From Erinaceus europaeus (Eukaryota; Chordata; Mammalia; Eulipotyphla; Erinaceidae), in the NCBI RefSeq assembly GCF_950295315.1, contig NC_080177.1, forward strand, positions 84,362,716 through 84,426,715: 64,000 nucleotides of DNA, written 5' to 3'. Below the pieces are notes generated by a model. The model was not told the origin of the DNA and ran no database searches. It worked only from the letters and a program-made list of their open reading frames with translations. Of this stretch, positions 41,301 to 47,834 are shown in pieces (within the stretch, counting starts at the first letter, position 1; each line of letters begins with the position of its first letter). Both the position numbers and the translations under genes were made by a program.

Positions 41301-44281
41301 AGTTCCCTCCCTTTTTCCTTCCTCCCTTCCTTCCCCAAAGCACTGCTCAGGTCTGGTTTGCAGTGGTGCAGGGGATTGCACCTGGACCTCTGAGTCTCAG
41401 GCATGAGAGTCTTCTTTGCATAACCATTATGCTGTCTCCCACACCCTTAAGGTTTTCTTACCTTATTTTTTTCAACTCCACTTGTAGTAGTTTGAAACAC
41501 ACTTTGAAGATTCGAAGCACTTGTTTTTGATCTTGTAGGTATTGTTATATGTCTTGGAGTTGCGAGCACGATTTTACATGTATCATTCACAGAACCTGAA
41601 AGGTCCGTCTCTACTAGCACTGTCTTCCCATTCTCTTTCTTCACTTTCTGCTCTGAAATTTCTTCTGTTGTCAACTTGCTATCAGAAACCAGTAATTGGT
41701 CAGCATGTGTAAAAGTACCATCGTTAGTATTAAAGATGTCAACAGTAGCGCCCTCGGGCTTTTCACAGGCAGAACCAGCATCATTTAGAACAAATGTGTC
41801 CTTCTTAAATGCACTGGTGGCAGCAACATTCTCCCTGGAGTGAAGGACCCGTTGAGCCGTCTGAGCTCTAGTTAGTACCCTGTTAGAGACGTTTTCCTGC
41901 TCTTGGTTCAGATGTGAAAGCTCTGCAAAGATACAAAACAAGCAAATAAACAAAAAATAAAGGGGATAATAAGAAATAAAAATGACTAGGGGGTCAAGAG
42001 TGGGGGAGATGGCATAATGGTATGCAAAGAAACTTTCATGTCTGAGGCTCCAAGGTACCAGGTTCAATCCCCCACGTCCCTAAGACAGAGCTGAACAGTG
42101 CTCTGGAAAGTAAGTAAATCAATGAATAAATAAGGTTGGCACACACGCTTCAGTGCACAATGACCCCACAAGTGGCGAAGCAATGCTGCAGGTGCCTCAC
42201 TTCCTCTATCTCAATTTCTGTCTCTATCCAATAAGTAAACAAAATACTGAATAATAACAAAAAAGAAGGGGTGGGGGTAGGTGTCATAATAGTTATGCAA
42301 AGAGACACTCATGTCTGAGGCTCCAAGGACTCCGGTTCAATCCCCTGCACCACTATAAACCAGAGTGCTCTGGTTAAAAAAAAAAATCATCACAGTTTAA
42401 ACCATTTAATATTAAAAAGAAGTCTCCATTGAGTACTACTCCACTCTCTTACCCTTTCTGAGTGCCTCTGGCTTCCAGAATTCAATGATTTCCTAGAGCC
42501 ACTGTTTGTACTGACTATACAGAAAACACAATTATCTAGAACACTGCAACATACCTTCCAATAAGAAACAAAAGACAAACAGACAGCCAAGAGGGAAGGA
42601 AGAGGAAACAGTTTACCGTAAGTTACGTCACGCAGAGGTGTTTTCTTTTCCTGTTGATATCCAGTCACCTGCTGGGCTGGAAGGAGAATACTTGCTGGTT
42701 ACAAAGGAAATGAGGGTTAATGTTACGAGCTCTTCCCTCCAGCTCAGCCAGCTCTTGCTACCCTCGCTGCTCTCACCTGAACCAAGCCAGCACCCTCTGC
42801 ATGGGTGTCGTGCTTTTTTCAAATGCAGCCAGAAGATACATTTTTAACAGTCAGAACTTGCCATTCCTTGCTCCCAAGTGTTCAGCGGCTCCTTATTTTA
42901 CTCATGGTAAAAGCCCTGGCTTTTCCAGAGACCCTACATTTCCCGACCCTCTGCGTTTAATCCCATCTCCAGTTCTGCCCACTAGCCTTGTAGCTTGCTC
43001 CTGGAGTGTGTCGGACTCGCTCACCTCGTAGGGCCCGACACCAGCAGGGCCCTCCTTCCCGACTTCCCAAGTCAACTACTCGCATCTAAGCTGCCTTAGA
43101 CTTTTAGGCTCGAATGTCACCCACTATTTGAAGCCTGCCCCAAGCGTTCATGCCACTGAGAATCACAACCCGCTCCAACTTTTCCCATTATCCCTACCTG
43201 ACTGTGTCTTTTAATAGCACCTCTCATCTGTCTCTGTTGTTTGCCTGGTTTTTTGTTTCATTTACCAGAGCACAGCTCAAGTTCTGGTTTCTAGTGATGC
43301 CAGGGACTGAACCTGGGACTGAGGAGCCTCAGGCAAGGCAGTCTTTTTGCATAACCATTAGCTTACCTCCAAGATCCTCTTTTACTGTGCCAGGAATTAT
43401 TTTATTTTAATCGATTATTTTTTCATCTATTTCTTACCAGACCAGCTCTGACTTATGGTGGTGCGGGGGGATTAAACTTGGACTTCAGCACCAGGCATGA
43501 GAACCTCTCTGCATAACCATTATGCTATCTACCCCCACCCCCAGGGAAGTTATCACTGCAGCTAGGGAGGCGGTTTGGTGGAAGAAGAGCTGGACTCTCA
43601 GGCATGAGGTCCTGAGTTCAATCCCTAGCACCGCACGAGCCCAGTGGTACTCTGGCTCTCTCTCGCTCCTAAACAAACAAACATTAAACAATGACTTCTG
43701 TGTCTCACCTCCGGGCTGTGACCTAACTGCACGACTCCAGCATCTTCTGTTTGCTTCGTGACTACCTCCTGATTGCCTAGCAGTGTGCCGCGCAAAACAA
43801 ACATTTACAAGCTGTAGCTTGGTAGACAGCATTTCGTTAAAGTCTCATTACCTTCATTTTCCGACGCAGTCAACAAATCACTGCTTCTGGAGAGCTGCTC
43901 CTGCCGGCCACGGAGGACTTTTTCTTTCATTCTTTGAAACACTTTGCCTGGTGATTCATAGTTTGCTTTGTCATTCAATCTATCCTTGGCAGGAATTATA
44001 GCACTGATATTCAGAGAACTAGTCGAGGTAGCGGCCTCTATAAGCATGGTAGACTGATAGACATTTTTACTATGTAAAAATGTCTTCTTAAGAAGTGTGT
44101 TCTCTTTATGGTCGCTCGATCTCACAGAAGAGCTCCGATACTTGGCCAGCTCCTTTATAGGAGTCAGTGTGCCTGCAGGGATGCTGTCGAACAGGACTGC
44201 GTGCACGGGCATATTTCTGCTTGGAGAAGACGTCTGTGCAGACAGGAGACTTTCTCCATGCTTCAGAGGCACAGTCGTCAT
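20242..44281 (-). CDS. MIS18BP1: MIS18BP1 (M18BP1/KNL2), complete coding region
   Basis: MIS18BP1 is the DNA- and nucleosome-binding subunit of the Mis18 complex. It marks centromeres after mitosis so that HJURP can deposit CENP-A. Sixteen coding exons on the minus strand have GT/AG junctions and consistent phase, giving 1065 codons. The start ATG at 44281-44279 opens MTTVPLKH, matching the family N-terminus, and the stop TAG is at 20244-20242 after [15 protein letters not shown] domain lies at about residues 317-410. A SANT/Myb domain lies at about 814-862 ([13 protein letters not shown]...[22 protein letters not shown], split by one intron). The human protein is about 1,130 residues; most of the shortfall is in the first coding exon. 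A CpG-island promoter sits near 46 kb. Confidence 0.95.
20579..20630 (-). CDS. MIS18BP1: MIS18BP1 penultimate coding exon
   Basis: 52 bases with flanking CTTGTAG and GTAACT on the minus strand. It encodes [17 protein letters not shown], a basic Ser/Pro segment with likely CDK-type sites (TPP). Confidence 0.9.
21049..21136 (-). CDS. MIS18BP1: MIS18BP1 coding exon 14
   Basis: 88 bases. The minus-strand acceptor is AAACAG|GAATGA and the donor AAAACA|GTAAGT. It encodes [19 protein letters not shown] and [10 protein letters not shown], a strongly conserved C-terminal block. Confidence 0.93.
21548..21693 (-). CDS. MIS18BP1: MIS18BP1 coding exon 13
   Basis: 146 bases. The minus-strand acceptor is GCTTTCCAG|TTGCCA and the donor AAACAG|GTGAAT. 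It encodes [17 protein letters not shown], then [24 protein letters not shown] has inserted about 17 bases upstream of this exon. Confidence 0.93.
21711..21930 (-). mobile_element. Family A SINE at a MIS18BP1 splice acceptor
   Basis: A target duplication of about 14 bases, GAAAGCACATTTTT, flanks it (21697-21710 and 21930-21943). In the gene's orientation the SINE is sense, so its A-rich tail lies directly before the acceptor of exon 13, in place of the usual pyrimidine tract. Confidence 0.9.
22028..22320 (+). mobile_element. Family A SINE, sense
   Basis: Near full length, from GGGAGTCGGGCTGTAGTACA to CAAAAGGGAAAAAATAAATA. The flanking duplicates AAAGCGTAGTTTTTG (about 22017-22031) and AAAGCGTAGTTTTTG (about 22317-22331) mark a clean target duplication, suggesting recent insertion. 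Confidence 0.92.
22335..24347 (-). other. MIS18BP1 intron, mostly unique
   Basis: It holds an antisense family A SINE with deleted head (23098-23305), an antisense family B piece (about 23330-23440) and a CT/AG-rich SINE trace (23450-23530). The remainder (22335-23090 and 23540-24340) shows nothing recognisable. Confidence 0.6.
24348..24505 (-). CDS. MIS18BP1: MIS18BP1 coding exon 12
   Basis: 158 bases. The minus-strand acceptor is TCTGAAG|GCAAAG and the donor CTACTG|GTGAGA. It encodes [20 protein letters not shown] and [10 protein letters not shown], the conserved stretch after the Myb domain. Confidence 0.94.
25050..25620 (+). mobile_element. Cluster of decayed SINEs (families D and B)
   Basis: Three sense copies follow each other at about 25050-25235 (GGCCGGGTGGCGGTGCACC), 25275-25405 (GGAGGCTGGGGAGACGGCAC) and 25470-25615 (GGGGCTGGGTGGCAGCACGG). 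All are diverged, so they predate the clean family A insertions. Confidence 0.7.
25671..25843 (-). CDS. MIS18BP1: MIS18BP1 coding exon 11: second half of SANT/Myb domain
   Basis: 173 bases. The minus-strand acceptor is TTCTAG|TGCTTT and the donor AAATG|GTAACT. The first base completes a cysteine codon begun in the previous exon. It encodes [20 protein letters not shown], then [12 protein letters not shown]: helices 2 and 3 with the usual tryptophan and the SAEEC recognition helix. Confidence 0.96.
26418..26575 (+). mobile_element. SINE family C, sense
   Basis: GGTCTGGGAGGTGGCGCAGT to CAGCACATGTACCGGGGTG and an AATAAATAAAATC end. It is a clean copy and the best example of this family here. 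Confidence 0.86.
26797..27055 (+). mobile_element. Family A SINE, sense
   Basis: The head is slightly shortened (GTCGGGCAGCAGTGCAGCAG); the rest is complete to AAAAGGGAAAATAATTTTAA. AAAAGATGTA occurs on both sides (26783 and 27061), consistent with a target duplication. Confidence 0.87.
27110..27258 (-). mobile_element. SINE family C, antisense
   Basis: TTTATTTATGAGAAAGATAG, CATGTGCTGCTGGGGATC and GCGCCACCTCCCGGACCAC are visible. Confidence 0.83.
27268..27553 (-). mobile_element. Family A SINE, antisense
   Basis: Full length, TTTATTCCCTTTTGTTGCCC to GCTACCGCCCGACTCCC. TTACCACGTGACTTTT and TTACCATGTGACTTTT flank it, a near-perfect target duplication. Confidence 0.9.
27560..28903 (-). other. 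MIS18BP1 intron with old SINE remnants
   Basis: Degraded antisense SINE traces lie at about 27765-27895, 28300-28395 and 28400-28560. The rest is unremarkable. No exon-like signal fits the reading frame between coding exons 10 and 11. Confidence 0.6.
28904..29747 (-). CDS. MIS18BP1: MIS18BP1 coding exon 10: large linker exon and first half of SANT/Myb
   Basis: 844 bases. The minus-strand acceptor is TTAAAAG|AGAATA, chosen because the previous exon ends one base into a codon and this start completes GAG. The donor is TTCACTG|GTACGT. It encodes a long basic and Ser-rich linker ([48 protein letters not shown]) and ends with [12 protein letters not shown], helix 1 of the Myb-like domain. The acceptor has an unusually A-rich last ten bases. 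Confidence 0.95.
29748..31051 (-). other. MIS18BP1 intron
   Basis: It contains an antisense family D SINE (30420-30620), an antisense family B piece (30628-30730) and another antisense SINE (about 30830-30970). The 29.8-30.4 kb stretch has no visible feature. Confidence 0.65.
30420..30620 (-). mobile_element. SINE family D, antisense
   Basis: AATCTTTATTTATTGG, GACACCTGCAGCCCTGC, CCCCCTGCAGGTGGGGAC and GGTGCGCCACCACCTGGCCCC. This family lacks the CACAGGCGGTGAAGCAGG body of family A. Confidence 0.85.
31052..31151 (-). CDS. MIS18BP1: MIS18BP1 coding exon 9
   Basis: 100 bases. The minus-strand acceptor is GTTCTAG|GAATTA and the donor GCAAG|GTAATG. It encodes [20 protein letters not shown] and [13 protein letters not shown], highly basic. 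A 1.9-kb minisatellite begins only 60 bases upstream of its acceptor. Confidence 0.9.
31212..33128. repeat. 49-bp minisatellite (about 39 copies) in a MIS18BP1 intron
   Basis: The unit is CATAGTATGAATCAAGCACA, then TAACCCCTAGACTTCCTGTA and CTGACAGTG. The period is 49 bp (TGCATAGT at 31261, 31310 and 31359). Variant sites (GTGCATAG, GTCCATAG or GTCCACAG; CACATAAC or CACACAAC; CCCCTAG or CCGCTAG) are grouped in blocks, so parts of the array were duplicated as multi-unit segments. Confidence 0.95.
33445..33596 (-). CDS. MIS18BP1: MIS18BP1 coding exon 8
   Basis: 152 bases. The minus-strand acceptor is CTCACAG|AACCGA and the donor CAGCAG|GTAAAC. It encodes a polar, poorly conserved linker ([20 protein letters not shown]). 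The call rests mainly on splice sites and exact phase with both neighbours. Confidence 0.82.
33600..34157 (-). other. MIS18BP1 intron
   Basis: Apparently single-copy and AT-rich. Nothing I can name. Confidence 0.55.
34158..34294 (-). CDS. MIS18BP1: MIS18BP1 coding exon 7
   Basis: 137 bases. The minus-strand acceptor is TTTTAG|GTCATG and the donor CCTGG|GTAGGT. It encodes [19 protein letters not shown] and then [18 protein letters not shown], the basic stretch directly after the SANTA domain. A nearer GTCACC alternative donor exists but breaks phase with exon 8. Confidence 0.88.
34295..34914 (-). other. MIS18BP1 intron with a short SINE
   Basis: A family B SINE (about 34358-34450, GGGGGCTGAGAGACAGCATA) is present. 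The rest has no visible feature. Confidence 0.6.
34915..35093 (-). mobile_element. L1 3' UTR terminal fragment, antisense to window
   Basis: Shares GGGGACAATTCCACACAGTT, CCCACC.CCAGA.CTCC and CATGTCCCATCCCCTCCACT with the antisense L1 ends at 47.84, 55.91 and 57.74 kb, but is more diverged. Confidence 0.75.
35094..35391 (-). other. Unexplained open segment with an acceptor-like edge
   Basis: On the minus strand, TTTTAATAG is followed by about 97 open codons beginning [19 protein letters not shown] that run into the L1 3' UTR fragment. It is not needed by MIS18BP1: exons 6 and 7 join in frame without it. It may be an older L1-subfamily 3' UTR; I do not recognise it. Confidence 0.35.
35430..35737 (-). 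mobile_element. Composite SINE (family E joined to family A), antisense
   Basis: CTTGGGGCTCAGTGCCTGCA / CTGGAGACTATTTTTTCCC (family E) runs straight into TTTTTGTTGCCCTTGTTG and a family A body ending CTACTGCCTGACTCCC. Confidence 0.83.
35824..35911 (-). CDS. MIS18BP1: MIS18BP1 coding exon 6: SANTA domain, end
   Basis: 88 bases. The minus-strand acceptor is CTCCTCAG|GATATC and the donor GCTGAG|GTGAGA. It encodes [20 protein letters not shown] and IDTFLEQLR. The FMFGFPE..W signature is diagnostic of SANTA. Confidence 0.96.
35992..36122 (-). CDS. MIS18BP1: MIS18BP1 coding exon 5: SANTA domain, middle
   Basis: 131 bases. The minus-strand acceptor is ACTCCTAG|AGACAT and the donor AGAAG|GTAAAA. 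It encodes [20 protein letters not shown] and [20 protein letters not shown], including the W.S..I..R hallmark of SANTA. Confidence 0.96.
36123..36820 (-). other. MIS18BP1 intron with SINEs
   Basis: AT-rich sequence, a decayed SINE at about 36320-36470 and a poly(A)/AAAG run at 36474-36515. A family C SINE (36515-36655, GGTCTGGGAGGTGGTGCAGT to GCACATGTACCAGAGTGATG) follows. A diverged antisense SINE follows at about 36805-36990. Confidence 0.65.
37225..38222 (+). mobile_element. 5'-truncated L1: end of ORF2 and 3' UTR, sense
   Basis: Decaying ORF2 C-terminus: [20 protein letters not shown], then [20 protein letters not shown] and the Cys-rich [19 protein letters not shown], broken by stops. 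The 3' UTR ends CATTAATTCCCCAATAAAG plus an A-rich tail. It abuts the donor of MIS18BP1 coding exon 4 (25 bases away). Confidence 0.93.
38248..38321 (-). CDS. MIS18BP1: MIS18BP1 coding exon 4: SANTA domain, start
   Basis: 74 bases. The minus-strand acceptor is TTGATTAG|GTAGTG and the donor TTAAT|GTAAGT. It encodes [20 protein letters not shown] and EGKL, the first strand of the SANTA fold. Confidence 0.95.
40195..40425 (-). mobile_element. Family A SINE, antisense
   Basis: A shortened T-rich end, then GATAGGACAGAGAGAAATGG to GCTACTGCCTGACTC. CACTCAAAT.TTATTTT on both flanks is a likely target duplication. Confidence 0.85.
40880..41100 (-). mobile_element. Family A SINE, antisense, head shortened
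   Basis: GTTGTTGATGTCGTCATTG-like start through GGGGGCTCGAACTGGG to GCTACCGCCAGACTCCC. The middle of the head is missing after CCTTACGC. Confidence 0.83.
41462..41922 (-). CDS. MIS18BP1: MIS18BP1 coding exon 3
   Basis: 461 bases. The minus-strand acceptor is TTTGCAG|AGCTTT and the donor AATAAG|GTAAGA. It encodes a polar linker ([39 protein letters not shown]) and then [20 protein letters not shown], a conserved motif preceding SANTA. Confidence 0.94.
41923..42616 (-). other. MIS18BP1 intron with SINEs
   Basis: Family B (41990-42115), family D (42135-42245) and family B (42270-42385) copies, all sense to the window, then about 230 bases with no visible feature. Confidence 0.7.
42617..42676 (-). 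CDS. MIS18BP1: MIS18BP1 coding exon 2
   Basis: 60 bases. The minus-strand acceptor is CTCCTTCCAG|CCCAGC and the donor TTACG|GTAAAC. It encodes [19 protein letters not shown]. The acceptor is chosen because coding exon 1 ends one base into a codon; the nearer AACAG|GAAAAG site would give an in-frame stop. Confidence 0.85.
42677..43851 (-). other. MIS18BP1 intron
   Basis: Unique-looking to about 43250. Then an antisense family B SINE (43255-43375), a second antisense family B copy (43410-43545) and a sense family C copy (43555-43690). No trace of the missing first-exon segment was seen. Confidence 0.65.
43852..44281 (-). CDS. MIS18BP1: MIS18BP1 coding exon 1 (N-terminus)
   Basis: The exon spans 43852-44306, with minus-strand acceptor CTGTTACAG|GAGTTA at 44306, 25 bases of 5' UTR, then ATG at 44281-44279. 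It encodes [35 protein letters not shown] and [20 protein letters not shown]. The last two blocks are the family's conserved N-terminal motifs, tied in human to Mis18 binding. The donor GAAG|GTAATG falls earlier than I expect from the human exon; see findings. Confidence 0.93.
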
Positions 44282-44524
44282 CTTGAAAAGCAGCAGCAAC
44301 TAACTCCTGTAACAGAAAGTTCACTTAAATGCAATTTGCAAGACAGACTTCCATCAAGAGCAAGTGGTCCATGTGAAGTCGACTTCTAGCATAATTGGGT
44401 ATAGAAAGAGCTAGATTCAGTTGACACAGCAATGTGCTAGCAGAGGCTGGAGGACCCAGAGCTCACAAATCAGACGACAGTCTGGCATCTTCAGGTCTCG
44501 CCGCGTCAGCCTTTAATATCAGGA

Positions 44525-44812
44525 GACTTCTTTTTTTTTTTTTTTTTTTAATATTTATTTCCTTTTTTATTACTCTTGTTTTTATTGTTATTGTAGCTGA
44601 TGTCGTTGCTGGATAGGACAGAGAGACATGGAGAGAGGAGGGGAAGACAGAGAGGGGGAGAGACAGACAGACACCTGCAGACCTGCTTCACCGCCTGGGA
44701 AGTGACTCCCCTGCAGGTGGGGAGCCGGGGGCTCGAACCGGGATCCTCACGCCGGTCCTTGTGCTTTGCGCCACCTGCGCTTAGCCCGCTGCGCTACCGC
44801 CCGACCCCCTGT
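44525..44812 (-). mobile_element. Family A SINE, antisense
   Basis: T18 then TTTCCTTTTTTATTACTC to GCTACCGCCCGACCCC. Full length with minor changes. Confidence 0.87.
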
Positions 44813-44814
44813 GG

Positions 44815-45175
44815 GAAACTTCTGTCTTGAACTCACTTCTCTGCGTACACGGAGTAAGAGAGCACAGGACGCACTGAGTCTCCAGTCCTGCACAAGCCAG
44901 ACTGAGTGAAGGACGGAGAGCACAACAATGCCTTCCTGCCTGAGGCTCCAAAGGACACGCTCACGCCGCTATAAGCCAAAGCCCATCTGGCAGAATCAAC
45001 AGATCATAAAGAGGAGAAACAACTGAAGGGAGCTCAGGCAACTTCCTTCTCTCATTACAGGTGTAGTGAAGAAAGCGCCGGACTTGAAAGTACCTAAGAC
45101 TCTGAGCTCAATCCCTAGCACCACACGTGCCACAGTAATTTTCTGGTTCTACAGCTCATTAATAAATACATTTAA
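44815..45175. other. MIS18BP1 intron 1 with decayed SINEs
   Basis: A partial family B trace (44915-44985) and a family C trace (45060-45175, GCTCAATCCCTAGCACCACA). Otherwise featureless. Confidence 0.55.
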
Positions 45176-45177
45176 AA

Positions 45178-45455
45178 ACTTTTTTATATTTATTTATTTA
45201 CTCCCTTTTGTTGCCCTTGTTGTTTTATTGTTGTAGTTATTATTGTTGTCGTCGTTGTTGGATAGGACAGAGAGAAATGGAGAGAGGAGGGGAAGACAGA
45301 GAGGGGGAGAGAAAGACAGACACCTGCAGACCTGCTTCACCGCCTGTGAAGCGACTCCCCTGCAGGTGGGGAGCCGGGGGCTCGAACCGGGGTCCTTCAC
45401 GCTGGTCCTTGTGCTTTGCGCCACCTGTGCTTAACCCGCCGCCCGCCTCCCCATC
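45178..45455 (-). mobile_element. Family A SINE, antisense
   Basis: TTTATTTACTCCCTTTTGTTG to GTGCTTAACCCGCCGCCCGC. The extreme 5' end is slightly shortened. Confidence 0.88.
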
Positions 45456-45639
45456 TTTTTTTTTCTTTTTTCTTTTTTCAGAAACTGAACCCCTGGGCCT
45501 ACACGGCCGTCGGCTGGTGCTCTCAGTCCTCCCGCGCAGTCAGCCACCGGGACTCGCCGCCGCCTCTGACGCCGCAGACACGCGCGGGCCGCTGCTCGGT
45601 GCTGCGGAGGAGTCAGCTCTACCCTTGTCCTGACTCTTT

Positions 45640-45927
45640 TTTTAAAAAAAAATATTCAGTTTTTTTAAAATTTTATATTGATTTATTTCCCCTTTTGTTG
45701 CCCTTGTTTTATTATTGTTGTAGTTATTATTGTTGTTATTGATGTCATCATTGTTGTTGGACAGGACAGAGAGACATGGAGAGAGGAGGGGAAGACAGAG
45801 AGGGGGAGAGAAAGACAGACACCTGCAGACCTGCTTCACCGCCTGGGAAGCGACTCCCCTGCACACAAAAATAAAATAAAATAAAATAAAATAAAATAAA
45901 ATAAAATAAAATAACATCAAATCAAAT
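45640..45927 (-). mobile_element. Truncated family A SINE ending in an (AAAAT)n microsatellite
   Basis: The copy runs from TTTCCCCTTTTGTTGCCC to AAGCGACTCCCCTGCA. Its head is then replaced by about ten AAAAT units (45866-45925) that end at the edge of the CpG island. Confidence 0.85.
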
Positions 45928-45929
45928 CA

Positions 45930-46480
45930 GCAGCAGGGCCGCCACCCACGGCCGCGCAACAGGCGGGGCGACGAGCGGGGCGGCGGCCGAGGGCCGTTTA
46001 CCTTGGGCGCGGAGCCGGACGCCAGGAGGCCGCACACGCCGCTCGGCCGGACGCGAATGCGGTGGCCGGCGGGCTCAGGGCTGTCCGCACGCCGAGGAGC
46101 CTCCCGAAGGCCGGCGGGAGCCCCGCTGTCACCCTCACTGCTCGGAGAATTCAAATCGCAGAGGCCGCCACTCCGATCGTCAGGGCTCGGCGCGCACGGG
46201 AACTGCGTCACGGCGCGTCGCGGCGCGTTCGCGTCACAGGCGGCTCCCGGACGCAGGGCCACGCACGCGCGGTTTCCACCAGCCTCCCGGGAGGCTTTGC
46301 GGCCCCGCGCGACAAGTTTGGGCCTCGCCGGCGCCCGTCGTCGCCTCCCCCCCCCCCCCCCCCTGCGCGCGGGGCTCCGGCCTTTGCGGCGCCTTTGCCT
46401 TCTGCCAGGCGCGCGCTGCCCGGGGCGACCGGCGACGCAGCTGCCCGCCGAGCCCGGCGCCTCTCCTCTCCGGGGCCGCT
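45930..46480 (-). promoter_or_regulatory. MIS18BP1: CpG island promoter of MIS18BP1
   Basis: CpG dinucleotides are dense here (CGGCCGCGC, GCGGGGCGACGAGCGG, CACGGCGCGTCGCGGCGCG), unlike the flanking sequence. It overlaps the first exon's donor. On the minus strand a TTTGAA (46155-46150) matches the cell-cycle CHR element; CACGCACGCGCGG at 46260-46272 resembles an NRF1 site; C20 follows near 46343-46362. The exact start site cannot be read from sequence. Confidence 0.8.
46002..46200 (-). other. MIS18BP1: MIS18BP1 5' non-coding exon 1 (3' edge certain, 5' edge guessed)
   Basis: A strong minus-strand donor, GCGCCCAAG|GTAAACGG, has its last exon base at 46002 inside the CpG island, upstream of the acceptor at 44306. 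The 5' limit is arbitrary. Confidence 0.6.
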
Positions 46481-46885
46481 TAAAAAATGGCCTGAGCGCG
46501 CACGTGACAGCGCGAAGGACCCGGGTTCCAGCCCCCGGTCCCCACCTGCAGCGGGGAGCTTCCCAAGCGGCGGGGCAGGGCTGCGGGTGTCTCTGTCGTC
46601 CCCTCCTCTCTCAATTCTGCCTTTTTAAGAATCAGAGCCCAGCTCAGCTCTGGCTTAGGGTGGTGCAGGGGATTGAACCTGGGAACTTGGCAGCCTCAGG
46701 CAGGAGGTGTCTGCATCATGATGATTATTATGCGGTGCCACCCAGCCCCGCTGTCTCGGTCTCTATCCGAACAATGAAAAAGAACAGAATAAAATAAAAA
46801 GAGAGAGGCCCCCGGAGCAATGGGTTCGTGGTGCAGGCACAGAGCCCCAACGATAACCCTGGAGGAGAAAAACAAAAAGAAATTT
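46480..46885 (+). mobile_element. Three SINEs between CpG island and upstream promoter module
   Basis: Family D sense (46485-46625, ACAGCGCGAAGGACCCGGG), family B antisense (46630-46748) and a family E sense copy (46805-46885, GGAGCAATGGGTTCGTGGTG). They have probably pushed the upstream CRE/CCAAT cluster away from the island. Confidence 0.75.
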
Positions 46886-47057
46886 TGAGAGCGAGAGACA
46901 GCGAGACAGCTGGTGCTGAAGAAGGGCTCAGAGGCAGGGGCCCCTCTGGGGGTCGACGCGGCTCTGCTGGGGGAGAATTGCAGGAGATGCCGCGCCCGCC
47001 CCGCACTTCAGCCGAGGGGCCTCGCGAGGCACCGCCGGCCCGCGCCGCCGAGCGCGT

Positions 47058-47400
47058 CTTTATACCCTTCTGACGTCACGCCTGGCCCGGCTTCTCATTG
47101 GCCGGCGAGGCAAGCTCCTCCCCCCTCCGCGTGCGCCGACGAAGCCCTGCGGCAAGTGCAGCTCGAGACCCGGAGCCGCCCTTATACCCTTCTGACGTCA
47201 CGCCGGGGCCCGCTTCTCATTGGCCGGCGAGGCAAGCTCCTCCCCCCGCCGCGTGCGCCGAGGAAGCCCTGCGGCAAGTGCAGCCCGAGACCCGGAGCCG
47301 CCCTTATACCCTTCTGACGTCACGCCGGGGCCCGCTTCTCATTGGCCGGCGAGGCAAGCTCCTCCCCCCGCCGCATGCGCCGAGGAAGCCCTGCGGCACG
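47058..47400 (-). promoter_or_regulatory. Triplicated CCAAT-CRE-TATA promoter module, 122-bp period
   Basis: Three copies start near 47059, 47181 and 47303; the third loses similarity after about 47398. On the minus strand each reads CCAAT (plus-strand ATTGG at 47097, 47219, 47341), then palindromic TGACGTCA (47071, 47193, 47315), then TATAA (TATAAAG at 47064-47058; TATAAG in copies 2 and 3). Order and spacing are those of a classic TATA promoter firing leftward, toward MIS18BP1. Confidence 0.75.
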
Positions 47401-47584
47401 TGCCCGGGACCTCGTGCCCGCGAACCCCAGGCTTCCCCCAGCCGCCTGCTCTGCTGCTCTGTATCGTGGCCCACCGCTCCTGGCCAAAGGGCTGGGCTGC
47501 AGCCCTCCCACCCTCCTTTCACTGCCTCCCTCTGCCTCCTGGTCTCTGCCCAGTTCTCCGTCCTTTTTTTTTTTTTTAATTTTT

Positions 47585-47732
47585 TAAAAAATTTTATTTA
47601 TTTATGAGAAAGATAGGAGGAAGACAGAGAGCCAGACATCACTCCGGCACATGGACTGCTGGGGATTGAACTCGGGACCTCATGCTTGAGAGGGCCAAGC
47701 TTTATCACTGCGCCACCTTCCGGACCACTGTC
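47585..47732 (-). mobile_element. SINE family C, antisense
   Basis: TTTATTTATGAGAAAGATAG, GGACTGCTGGGGATTGAACT and TGCGCCACCTTCCGGACCAC. Confidence 0.84.
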
Positions 47733-47756
47733 ACTGAGTTACTATCTTGCAGGTAC

Positions 47757-47783
47757 TTTTCTTTCTTTCTTTCTTTCTTTCTT

Positions 47784-47827
<44 letters not shown>

Positions 47828-47828
47828 A
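47757..47828. repeat. Microsatellite (CTTT)n(CT)n(CTTT)n
   Basis: Tetranucleotide runs on both sides of a central CT run, directly next to the A-tail (T-rich here) end of the following antisense L1, from which it probably grew. Confidence 0.9.
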
Positions 47829-47834
47829 TTTGTA

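Larger units (their letters stand above)
38322..41461 (-). other. MIS18BP1 intron with many SINEs
   Basis: In order: family D (38415-38590), family E (38615-38690), antisense family B (39185-39310), a 31-bp duplication near 39488-39550 (AATAGGATCG.TCATTCTCTG twice), antisense SINE (39605-39745), family D (39960-40145), antisense family A (40195-40425 and 40880-41100), an antisense trace at 40445-40600 and antisense family B (41325-41445). No exon signal is visible. Confidence 0.75.

Noticed and set aside
46003..47607. Long GC-rich frames in and above the CpG island
   Set aside because: High GC removes stops by chance. Frames cross SINEs and the 122-bp promoter repeats and show no protein family.
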